DNA of 15,355 bases from Spirochaetales bacterium. GTDB lineage: Bacteria > Spirochaetota > Spirochaetia > Treponematales > UBA12059. The notes under the pieces are model-generated. The model searched no databases, was not told where the DNA came from, and was given only the letters and a program-made list of their open reading frames with translations. Location of the stretch: positions 1-15,355 of the forward strand of contig SPCK01000012.1 of the NCBI GenBank assembly GCA_004525355.1. The letters run 5' to 3'. This document shows positions 1 to 6,238 of this stretch, piece after piece. Position numbers and translations under genes: made by a program. Position 1 is the stretch's first letter. The number at the start of each line of letters is the position of its first letter.

Positions 1-1
1 G

Positions 2-649
2 CGCAATTACGCAGGATCCACCTTCGTAAAGCCCTCCGACATCGGCAGTTTCCAGTACGGTTCCAAGCTGATGAACATAACCTTTGACCCGACCGTGCGG
101 GGCGAGCTGGCTTCCTACGGCGCCGACGAGATCGGCAACCTGGCGCGCAAGGAATTCATCATCAAGGACGGCATCCTGGTGCGCGCCCTTGGCAGCCTTG
201 AAAGCCAGGCCAGATCCGGCCTCCCCGGCGTCGCCAACCAGCGCGCGACGAATTGGAACAGGCCCCCCATAGACCGCATGGCAAACTTGAATCTGGAACC
301 AGGATCATCCAGCTTCGCCCAGATCATCTCCGGCGTGGAGAAGGGCGTGCTCATGCGCTCGAATCGCTCCTGGTCCATCGACGACTACCGCAACAAGTTC
401 CAGTTCGGTTGCGAATACGGACAGCTGATAGAGAACGGAAAGCTCACCCAGACCGTACGTGATCCCAATTACCGGGGTGTATCGTCCAACTTCTGGCGCA
501 ACCTGACCGCCGTCGGGGACTCGTCGACCTTCGAATTCTTCGGCACGCCCAATTGCGGCAAGGGCGAACCCAACCAGACCATTTTCGTTGGGCATGCCAG
601 CCCAGTGTGCGCCTTCAACGATGTGGAAGTATTCGGAGGCGCCAAATGA
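2..649 (+). CDS. tldD: TldD-like metalloprotease, C-terminal part (5' end outside window)
   Basis: The reading frame is open from base 2, so the gene enters from the left and about 215 C-terminal residues are visible. The TldD/TldE heterodimer is a zinc metalloprotease that degrades or trims unfolded peptides, including microcin B17 precursor and CcdA antitoxin in E. coli. The visible part matches the TldD C-terminal domain: a stretch ending GADEIG, then IIKDGILV, an RMANLNLEPG segment matching the RMTNTxxxPG block of E. coli TldD, and a C-terminal region with NCGKGEPNQ and VGHASPV. The catalytic HExxxH motif of TldD lies upstream and cannot be checked. The first ATG in the frame is at 71, but the codons before it (coding NYAGSTFVKPSDIGSFQYGSK) are clearly protein-like, so 71 is not the real start. 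The gene overlaps the next one by ATGA, which fits translational coupling of the two partners. Confidence 0.9.
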   Translation, partial: RNYAGSTFVKPSDIGSFQYGSKLMNITFDPTVRGELASYGADEIGNLARKEFIIKDGILVRALGSLESQARSGLPGVANQRATNWNRPPIDRMANLNLEPGSSSFAQIISGVEKGVLMRSNRSWSIDDYRNKFQFGCEYGQLIENGKLTQTVRDPNYRGVSSNFWRNLTAVGDSSTFEFFGTPNCGKGEPNQTIFVGHASPVCAFNDVEVFGGAK

Positions 650-1986
650 CCACGGCAACGGAATTCAAATCGCGGTTCAATACCCTTGCCACGCTTGCGC
701 TGGCCGAACTGCTTCCGGATGAACGCGCGTCCATCACCTACAGCGCCGAGCGCTCCGCATTCATGCGTTTCAATAATTGCAAGGTACGCCAGACCGGCAC
801 GGTAGAGCAGGCGTACCTGGGCATGAAACTTTTTCGCGGCGCCAAGACATTGTCCTTCCAGCTTGGTCTGTCCGGCATCCAGGACGAAGACGCGGATCGA
901 GTGGCAACGGCGATCGGATCCACCCGCGCGACCATGGGGCTGCTCCCGGATGATCCTTACCAGGTCGTCCCCGAAGCGGCTGACTCTTCCGACGCCCATT
1001 ATGAAGGTTCCCTGCTCCCCGAATCGGATATCCCCGCCAGGATATTGGACCCGGCAAAGGGACTGGATTTTACCGGCGTATATTCACAGGGCTCGATCTG
1101 CCGCGGGGCGGCCAACTCCGCGGGCGCCAGACACTGGTTCAGCACCGAGACGTTCCTCGTCAATTACTCCGCGTGGCTGCCCAACGGAAGGGCGGTAAAA
1201 TCGTCCTATGCGGGTCGTACATGGAGTGATGATGAATACGCCAAGCGACTGGCGTCGACGCGCATGGCCCTGGAAAACCTGGGCAAGCCGGAAGTAACGC
1301 TCAAGCCCGGAGCATATCGCGCTTTCGTAACGGCAGACGCCCTGAATGAAGTGGTCCTATTCTTCAGCTGGAACGGTTTGGGCGAACGCGCTCTCCGCCA
1401 GGGAGAAAGCGCCTACCTGGCGTTGCGCGAGGGCAGGGAAAGCTTCTCGCCCGCGTTCGGTCTAAGCCAGGACTTCTCCCTCGGCGTGGACCCCGCTTTC
1501 AATGAAGACGGTGAACTGGCTCCCGAGCAGCTGATCCTGGTGGAAGGCGGTAAACTGGTCAATACGATCGTCTCGTCGCGTACGGCCAAGCAGTACGAAA
1601 TACACTCAAACGGGGCGACGGGCGACGAAGGCGTGCGCTCCGTCGCCATCGCGGCCGGATCACTGGCGGAGGCCCAGGCCATCAAGGCGCTGGGGACCGG
1701 CGTGTTCGTCTCCAACTTCCACTACCTGAACTGGAGCGACGTTTCCAGCGCGCGTGTGACCGGCATGACCCGATTCTCCTGCCTCTGGGTCGAAGGCGGC
1801 AAAGTAGTCGGCCCCATAAAGGATATGCGCTGGGACGAGTCGCTGTATGCCCTGTTCGGTTCCAAACTCGAGGCGGTCACCGCCGAGCGTCACCTGATCG
1901 TGGAAAGCCTGACCTACGAGCAGAGGCTGACCGGCGGAAGCCTGCTCCCGGGCATTCTGGTGGATGGGCTGACATTCACTTTGTGA
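646..1986 (+). CDS. pmbA: TldE/PmbA-family protein, partner of TldD
   Basis: 446 residues, the usual size for TldE/PmbA (about 445-450). I chose the ATG at 646 because it overlaps the tldD stop (ATGA, 646-649) and gives a normal family N-terminus; the frame stays open upstream to 553, but that part is out-of-frame tldD sequence. TldE lacks the metal-binding motif and acts as the non-catalytic partner of TldD. Visible family blocks are a mid-protein GVYSQGSICRGAANSAG region (about 144-160), a FVSNFHYLNWSDVSSARVTG block (about 354-373) and the terminal FSCLWVEGGKVVGPI block (about 377-391). No HExxH motif is seen, as expected for the TldE side. Both genes form a cytoplasmic two-gene unit, closed downstream by the hairpin at 2008-2047 and terminator at 2075-2110. 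Family assignment is firm; a specific substrate cannot be read from the sequence. Confidence 0.88.
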   Translation: MTTATEFKSRFNTLATLALAELLPDERASITYSAERSAFMRFNNCKVRQTGTVEQAYLGMKLFRGAKTLSFQLGLSGIQDEDADRVATAIGSTRATMGLLPDDPYQVVPEAADSSDAHYEGSLLPESDIPARILDPAKGLDFTGVYSQGSICRGAANSAGARHWFSTETFLVNYSAWLPNGRAVKSSYAGRTWSDDEYAKRLASTRMALENLGKPEVTLKPGAYRAFVTADALNEVVLFFSWNGLGERALRQGESAYLALREGRESFSPAFGLSQDFSLGVDPAFNEDGELAPEQLILVEGGKLVNTIVSSRTAKQYEIHSNGATGDEGVRSVAIAAGSLAEAQAIKALGTGVFVSNFHYLNWSDVSSARVTGMTRFSCLWVEGGKVVGPIKDMRWDESLYALFGSKLEAVTAERHLIVESLTYEQRLTGGSLLPGILVDGLTFTL

Positions 1987-2007
1987 GTCTCGCCAGCCCC
2001 CAGCACG

Positions 2008-2047
2008 CGGTTCATCGGCATCCTGAAAGAAGGATGCCGATGAACCG
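2008..2047 (+). other. Perfect 17-bp hairpin in the pmbA 3' region
   Basis: CGGTTCATCGGCATCCT at 2008-2024 is the exact reverse complement of 2031-2047, with a six-base loop GAAAGA. It begins 21 bases after the pmbA stop. No T-run follows on either strand (the downstream bases are TACAATATAAAA), so it is not by itself a standard intrinsic terminator. It could protect the 3' end of the tldD-pmbA mRNA from exonucleases, or be one copy of a dispersed palindromic repeat; only one copy is in this window. Confidence 0.75.
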
Positions 2048-2074
2048 TACAATATAAAACAGCCCGGCAAATTC

Positions 2075-2110
2075 CGGCGACGGCGCCCTCCAACCGTCGC
2101 CGTTTTCTTT
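2075..2110 (+). terminator. Rho-independent terminator of tldD-pmbA
   Basis: A perfect nine-base GC-rich stem, CGGCGACGG (2075-2083) with CCGTCGCCG (2094-2102), a ten-base loop, and the T-rich tail TTTTCTTTCT (2103-2112). It reads on the plus strand and lies between pmbA and the promoter of the next gene, so it probably separates the two transcription units. Confidence 0.88.
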
Positions 2111-2132
2111 CTGGCACTCATCGCGAAATTAC

Positions 2133-2151
2133 CTATACTATAATTGTATAG
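2133..2151 (+). promoter_or_regulatory. Putative -10 element inside an inverted repeat, for the diguanylate cyclase
   Basis: A perfect TATAAT lies at 2139-2144, enclosed by the inverted repeat CTATAC (2133-2138) / GTATAG (2146-2151). No good -35 hexamer is seen 16-18 bases upstream, so either an activator helps or this is a partial match in an AT-rich patch. A dyad centred on the -10 would suit a repressor, which is inference. It sits just after the terminator and about 40 bases before the leader ORF at 2190. Confidence 0.45.
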
Positions 2152-2189
2152 AATCCCACTTCGCCAAGCGCATGCCGGGAAAGGCGTAC

Positions 2190-2222
2190 ATGGCTTCTAA
2201 AAACGGCCCGCCACTTCAATGA
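2190..2222 (+). CDS. Possible 10-codon leader peptide coupled to the GGDEF gene
   Basis: ATG at 2190 opens a 10-residue frame (MASKNGPPLQ) ending in TGA at 2220-2222. A strong ribosome site, GGGAAAGG (2177-2184), stands five bases before it. The stop overlaps the cyclase ATG (2219-2221) as ATGA, and the cyclase start has no ribosome site of its own. This suggests that the cyclase is translated by coupling from the short frame. The peptide has no recognisable homology, and chance remains possible because the frame is so short. Confidence 0.4.
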   Translation: MASKNGPPLQ

Positions 2223-3796
2223 GAACGGCCAATCATCCGCGACGAGTATCGGATCACCAACACCATATCGTCATGGTGGTGACAGTTCTCTTCGCGCTCG
2301 CTTTCTCGGCCGCGGCGCTCTCCAGCTGGTGGGTGGCAGCCTCCGCCCTGACCACGAGCCTCAATACCCGGCTCAAGGATACCGCCACGGCCAAGGCCGT
2401 CGCGGTTGATCGCTACCTGGAGCGCCTTCGCGCCGTGGTACGCAGTTACGTCCGCGTGATGGAGCGTACCATCCCCGCAACCGAAGTGGTAACCGCCGAC
2501 ATGCTCGGATCCTTCCGCGACGAGGCGGGCGTTGACGCGCTGTACTTCGGCGGGTCTGATGGTCTGTTCGTGGGCGACCTGGGTTGGACGCCGGCGCCCG
2601 ACTACGACCCGCGCACCCGTCCCTGGTACCGTGCCGCCATGACGCAGTTGGAATCGACGGCTTATAGCGGCGTCTACCTCGACCTGATCAGCGGCGGGCA
2701 AGCCGTATCGTTCTCTTCACTCGTCCACAATCCGGACGGCAGCGAGCGCGGCGTGCTGTCCGTTGACATTTACCTGTCCACCCTTACCGATGAAGTGCGC
2801 CGATATGCTTACGATTCCTCGGGGTACGTATTCCTGCTGGATCAGGAAGGCACAATCCTGGTGCATCCGAGCCAGGATATCGTAGGTAGAAACCTGTGGA
2901 ACGCCACGGAAAACGCCAACATCGCAGACGAAGTAATGTTCGGCGACGGGACGATCATCGAATACGGCGACGAACGGGGCACCTTCGCCGTCGCAGCAAA
3001 ATTGCCGACCAGCGGATGGGTATTGGGCATGGTACTCGAGAGGCGGGAGGCGTACAGCAAGCTGTACGACCTGGCATGGACGCACGGGCTCATCTTGATC
3101 CTTTCCCTTGTGGCGGTACTCGTCGCATCGCGTATCTTGGCACGAAGGCTATCCGACTTCGCAACCGTGCTCGAGGCCATCCTGGACGAACGAAACGCCC
3201 AGCTGCGGGCAAAAATGGAAGAAATCGAGCGCATTTCGGTCACGGATTCGCTCACCGGCATCGCCAACCGTCGAGCCCTGGACGCGGCCCTGTCCGCTGA
3301 AGTCCTTCGGGCGCGCCGCGCTGGTACCTCCCTGGCGGCATTGATGCTCGACATCGATCACTTCAAGGATATCAATGACCTGCATGGCCACGTGACCGGG
3401 GACAAAGCCCTGGTTACCCTGACCAGGCTCGCTTCCCAGACGGTCAGGGATACCGACAGGGTCGGTCGATGGGGCGGGGAGGAGTTCGTCGTGCTCTGTC
3501 CTGAAACCGGGGCGGAAGGCGCATCCATCCTCGCCGAAAAGCTGAGGACGCGAATCGCCAAAGGCAGCGCGGAAAGCGGTCTGCCCATGACCTGCTCGGT
3601 CGGATGGGCGGTTCTGGCAAAGGACGACACGCCAACGCGTCTGATCAGTCGCGCCGATTCGGGCATGTACCTGGCCAAGCGTAGGGGCCGTAATCGTGTG
3701 GAGACCATGGAGGATATCGATCCCGCGCCAGGCTTGGGCAACCAAACCGATGGAGACGCAGGCATTGCGCCGGCCGTCCCGAAACCAGGTCAATAA
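2219..3796 (+). CDS. Membrane diguanylate cyclase, dCACHE sensor plus GGDEF
   Basis: 525 residues. It makes cyclic di-GMP from two GTP at the inner membrane in response to a periplasmic ligand. Order of parts: short cytoplasmic tail; membrane segment at about 17-39; periplasmic double-CACHE sensor at about 45-280 with the typical DPRTRPWY (130-137) and SGWVLG (265-270) motifs; second membrane segment at about 287-307; short helical linker (about 311-339); GGDEF domain at about 340-497. The catalytic motif is GGEEF (419-423), an active variant. The allosteric inhibitory I-site RxxD is present as RDTD (410-413), exactly five residues before GGEEF, so product feedback is expected. DSLTGIANRR (343-352) and LDIDHFK (377-383) are also intact. 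The last about 30 residues are Pro/Gly-rich and probably disordered. The start ATG at 2219 lacks a ribosome site and overlaps the leader ORF. Ligand unknown; CACHE domains of this type often bind amino acids or small metabolites. Confidence 0.93.
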   Translation: MRTANHPRRVSDHQHHIVMVVTVLFALAFSAAALSSWWVAASALTTSLNTRLKDTATAKAVAVDRYLERLRAVVRSYVRVMERTIPATEVVTADMLGSFRDEAGVDALYFGGSDGLFVGDLGWTPAPDYDPRTRPWYRAAMTQLESTAYSGVYLDLISGGQAVSFSSLVHNPDGSERGVLSVDIYLSTLTDEVRRYAYDSSGYVFLLDQEGTILVHPSQDIVGRNLWNATENANIADEVMFGDGTIIEYGDERGTFAVAAKLPTSGWVLGMVLERREAYSKLYDLAWTHGLILILSLVAVLVASRILARRLSDFATVLEAILDERNAQLRAKMEEIERISVTDSLTGIANRRALDAALSAEVLRARRAGTSLAALMLDIDHFKDINDLHGHVTGDKALVTLTRLASQTVRDTDRVGRWGGEEFVVLCPETGAEGASILAEKLRTRIAKGSAESGLPMTCSVGWAVLAKDDTPTRLISRADSGMYLAKRRGRNRVETMEDIDPAPGLGNQTDGDAGIAPAVPKPGQ

Positions 3797-4014
3797 TGTG
3801 GCGGCCGCTCCGATAAGGGAAGTCCGGGCGCCTTCGATTCGGCCGTTTCGGCGAGCCTCGAAGCCATCGACCTGAGAGACGATTCGAGCCTATCCACCCT
3901 GATACGGTACTCGTTGAGCATGGCGCTCATGTCGGAAAGCGCCGCTTCCTGGTACGCCAGTTTGGTCTCGAACGCCTCAAGCCTGTCTTTCGTATCCTTA
4001 TCCGTCGTATCCAT
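3790..4014 (-). CDS. slyX: SlyX family protein
   Basis: 74 residues, close to E. coli SlyX (72). After a charged N-terminus, residues about 8-57 form a predicted coiled coil with the family pattern RLEAFETKLAYQEAAL, resembling RLAELESRLAFQE in E. coli. The protein ends in PPHY, the same last four residues as E. coli SlyX, which makes the call strong. The frame stays open upstream to 4134, but the ATG at 4012-4014 is favoured by the family N-terminus and by GGGGGGA about ten bases before it. SlyX has no established biochemical role. Its 3' end overlaps the convergent cyclase gene by seven bases (3790-3796), with no terminator between them. It lies 163 bases downstream of the ABC-F gene on the same strand; that gap holds only a weak stem and no clear promoter, so co-transcription is plausible. 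Confidence 0.88.
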   Translation of the reverse strand: MDTTDKDTKDRLEAFETKLAYQEAALSDMSAMLNEYRIRVDRLESSLRSMASRLAETAESKAPGLPLSERPPHY

Positions 4015-4177
4015 GGTCGGCGTATCCCCCCGTAATCGGTTCATTGGCAGGAAGCTGACAAGGTCGTCTACTTTGCCGGGTCCCTTTGCGATTGCTCGCA
4101 TTCCATTTGGCATGTTGCGCAGTTGCAGCATCAATGTAGTTGCTGACAGCCCGCAGCCGCAGTTTTTCAGCTGCCAG

Positions 4178-6061
4178 TCAGTCTATCAATCGGGCAAGCT
4201 CTTCCCAACGCGCGGTTTTCCGCTCGATAAGGGGATCAAGCTCGGCATAGCGCTTGCCTGCCCGCTCAAACTCCTCGCCGCTGGATCCCGACGAGAACAG
4301 CGCCTCGAGCGCGGCTTTCTCGTCCTCGAGGGCGGCAATCTCGTCAAGGATGCCTTCGTACTCAAGTTTGTCCGCGTAGCTTGGTTTGCGTGCCCGTTTG
4401 CGTCCCCGACCATCGATTCCCGACGCTTGATTCGCTGTTTTTCTGGCAGCCTCTTCCCGTTCACTTGCGGCTGAAGCTTCTTCGGCCAGGGCTTCGCGGT
4501 ATTCTCCGTAGGATCCGGGAAACAGCGCAGCCCTCCCGCGGCCATCAAAGGCGATCGTCGTCGCAGTAACGCCGTCAAGGAAGGCGCGGTCATGCGATAC
4601 GACTACAACGCAGCCGTCAAAATCTTCAATGTAATCCTCGAGCAACTCGATGGTATCGATATCCAGGTCGTTGGTCGGCTCGTCCAACACCAGCAGGTTG
4701 GGATGCTCGGCCAGGACCGACACGAGCTGGAGCCTCCTGAGTTCGCCGCCCGACAGTGTTGATAGTTTCTGCTCGTGCATCGTCCGGTCAAACAGGAAAC
4801 GCTCGAGCAGACGTTCCGCATCCAGAACGCTACCGTCTCCCAGCGTGGTCAGTTCGGCGTGCTTGCGTATGAAGTCTATGGCCCTCAAGTCCATCGGCAA
4901 GCCATCGGTCGTCTGACCGTAGAATGCGCAGGCTGTGTTGACTCCTCGGTCCAGCGCCCCCTCGTCCGGAGCCAGGGCGCCGGTCATGATGGCCAGTAGC
5001 GTCGTCTTGCCGCAGCCATTGGGTCCCACCACGCCGATTCGGTCACCCTTTGCGAACTCATAACTGAACGGTTCAAATACCTTCTGGCCATCATAGCTCT
5101 TGGAAACGCTTTTGAGTTCCAGGATCTTCTTGCCCAGCCTGCGCGTCTGCGACGAGAATCCGCCCATCTCCCCGGGGCGTTCCAGCGCTGCGGCCTGCAT
5201 GTCCTTGATGACGCGCTTTCGGCGCTCGCTTTTGGTCGCCCTGGCCCGAGCCCCACGCATGAGCCACTTCATCTCTATCTTGAGAATAGCTTCCCGGCGC
5301 GAGTCGGCCTTTTCAAGCAATTCCCATCGTTCGCGCCGCATGCGCAGGAAGGTATCGTAATCGCCCAGGTAGGAATGTATGGCACGACGGTCTATCTCCA
5401 GGATGCGAACGCAGGTCGCTTCCAGGAAGGCGCGGTCGTGGGTCACCACGACAAAAGCGAAGGACGACGACCCCAGCTTCCTTTCCAGCAATTCGATGGA
5501 TTCAAGGTCCAGGTGATTGGTCGGCTCGTCCAGGAGGATCAGGTCGGAATCCGCCGCCAGACAGCGGGCGATGGCCGCCTTCTTGACCATGCCACCGGAG
5601 AAACCGTCCATCGTCGTCTCGGGACCGGGTAAACCGAACTCGGTGCATAATGAGGCGTAGCGCCTCTCCAGCAGGAAACCGCCCTCCCCGTCCATTCGAC
5701 GGTGGAGCGCGTCGAGCCTGCCGTGATCCATGGGGACTCGTCCGTGTACCGCGTCCTCGTAATCGCGAACAAGTCGGACGGAAGGCGAATCACCTTCCAG
5801 CAGGAAGTTCGCCAGTGTGGCGCCCGGTTCCGCGGTCGGCGACTGCGGCAGGACGGATACCCTCAGACCCCGCTTGCGGGCCATGGATCCTGCGTCGGAC
5901 TCAAAAGAGCCGGAGAGCAGCTTGAGAAAAGTGGATTTTCCCGATCCGTTGCGCCCGACGAGGCCGATGCGCTCGCCTTCCTCGATACCGAGGGATACGT
6001 TCGTGAACAAGGGAGAACCGATAAGCGTCTTCGAGACGCCGTCGAGGGATACTATATTCAT
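4178..6061 (-). CDS. uup: ABC-F ATPase, Uup type
   Basis: 627 residues, soluble, with two ABC domains and no membrane segments. First domain: Walker A GRNGSGKS (36-43), signature FSGGM (154-158; one residue off LSGGQ), Walker B LILLDE (174-179) with H208 in the switch (VTHDR). The linker at about 245-290 contains an IEMKWLMRGARAR stretch like the P-site tRNA interaction motif of Uup. Second domain: Walker A GPNGCGKT (346-353), signature LSGGE (436-440), Walker B LLVLDE (456-461), H490. A basic stretch (about 552-560) and a C-terminal coiled coil (about 564-624) follow, as in Uup, where this tail binds nucleic acid. ABC-F proteins act on the ribosome; Uup is linked to translation quality control and loss of it raises transposon excision in E. 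coli. An antibiotic-resistance ABC-F is less likely, given the long C-terminal coiled coil. ATG at 6059-6061 matches the family start. No ribosome site is visible. Confidence 0.92.
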   Translation of the reverse strand: MNIVSLDGVSKTLIGSPLFTNVSLGIEEGERIGLVGRNGSGKSTFLKLLSGSFESDAGSMARKRGLRVSVLPQSPTAEPGATLANFLLEGDSPSVRLVRDYEDAVHGRVPMDHGRLDALHRRMDGEGGFLLERRYASLCTEFGLPGPETTMDGFSGGMVKKAAIARCLAADSDLILLDEPTNHLDLESIELLERKLGSSSFAFVVVTHDRAFLEATCVRILEIDRRAIHSYLGDYDTFLRMRRERWELLEKADSRREAILKIEMKWLMRGARARATKSERRKRVIKDMQAAALERPGEMGGFSSQTRRLGKKILELKSVSKSYDGQKVFEPFSYEFAKGDRIGVVGPNGCGKTTLLAIMTGALAPDEGALDRGVNTACAFYGQTTDGLPMDLRAIDFIRKHAELTTLGDGSVLDAERLLERFLFDRTMHEQKLSTLSGGELRRLQLVSVLAEHPNLLVLDEPTNDLDIDTIELLEDYIEDFDGCVVVVSHDRAFLDGVTATTIAFDGRGRAALFPGSYGEYREALAEEASAASEREEAARKTANQASGIDGRGRKRARKPSYADKLEYEGILDEIAALEDEKAALEALFSSGSSGEEFERAGKRYAELDPLIERKTARWEELARLID

Positions 6062-6072
6062 GCTTGTGCGAC

Positions 6073-6101
6073 ACTATAGCCATAAGCGTCCCGATGGGCA
6101 A
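6073..6101 (-). promoter_or_regulatory. Sigma70-like promoter for the ABC-F gene
   Basis: On the minus strand, TTGCCC (6101-6096) and TATAGT (6078-6073) are separated by exactly 17 bases. The -10 ends only 11 bases before the uup ATG, so transcription would start about five bases from the start codon. With no ribosome site visible, a leaderless or nearly leaderless mRNA is suggested. Confidence 0.55.
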
Positions 6102-6159
6102 TGCAGCCCTCCGGAGCCAGGTTGGCGACAGATGCTGGGCGCAATCACCAACTATCGCT

Positions 6160-6218
6160 GTTTCATTATTCAAAATCTCGTTTCATATTGACACAAGCAA
6201 GTTGGCATGGTTTCATTA
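6160..6218 (+). repeat. Three phased GTTTCAT direct repeats upstream of the dehydrogenase operon
   Basis: GTTTCATTA (6160-6168), GTTTCATAT (6180-6188) and GTTTCATTA (6210-6218) start 20 and 30 bases apart, about two and three helical turns, so all face one side of the DNA. The second abuts the -35 and the third covers the -10 of the promoter at 6188-6216. This is what a set of regulator half-sites would look like; the regulator is unknown and is not encoded next to it. Confidence 0.5.
6188..6216 (+). promoter_or_regulatory. Promoter for the dehydrogenase operon
   Basis: A perfect -35 TTGACA (6188-6193), a 17-base spacer, and TTTCAT (6211-6216), which matches the -10 consensus at four of six positions. 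A ribosome site GGAG (6229-6232) precedes the ATG at 6239. The weak -10 overlapping a repeated motif points to regulated rather than constitutive expression (inference). Confidence 0.55.
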
Positions 6219-6238
6219 CGTACCCATTGGAGTAGCTA

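Noticed and set aside
4015..4134. N-terminal extension of SlyX to an upstream ATG
   Set aside because: The extension does not resemble SlyX, and a G-rich ribosome site sits before the ATG at 4012-4014.
4141..4177. Stem after the ABC-F stop as a terminator
   Set aside because: CTGGCAGC can pair with GCTGTCAG (one G-U) but the loop is long and no T-run follows on the minus strand.
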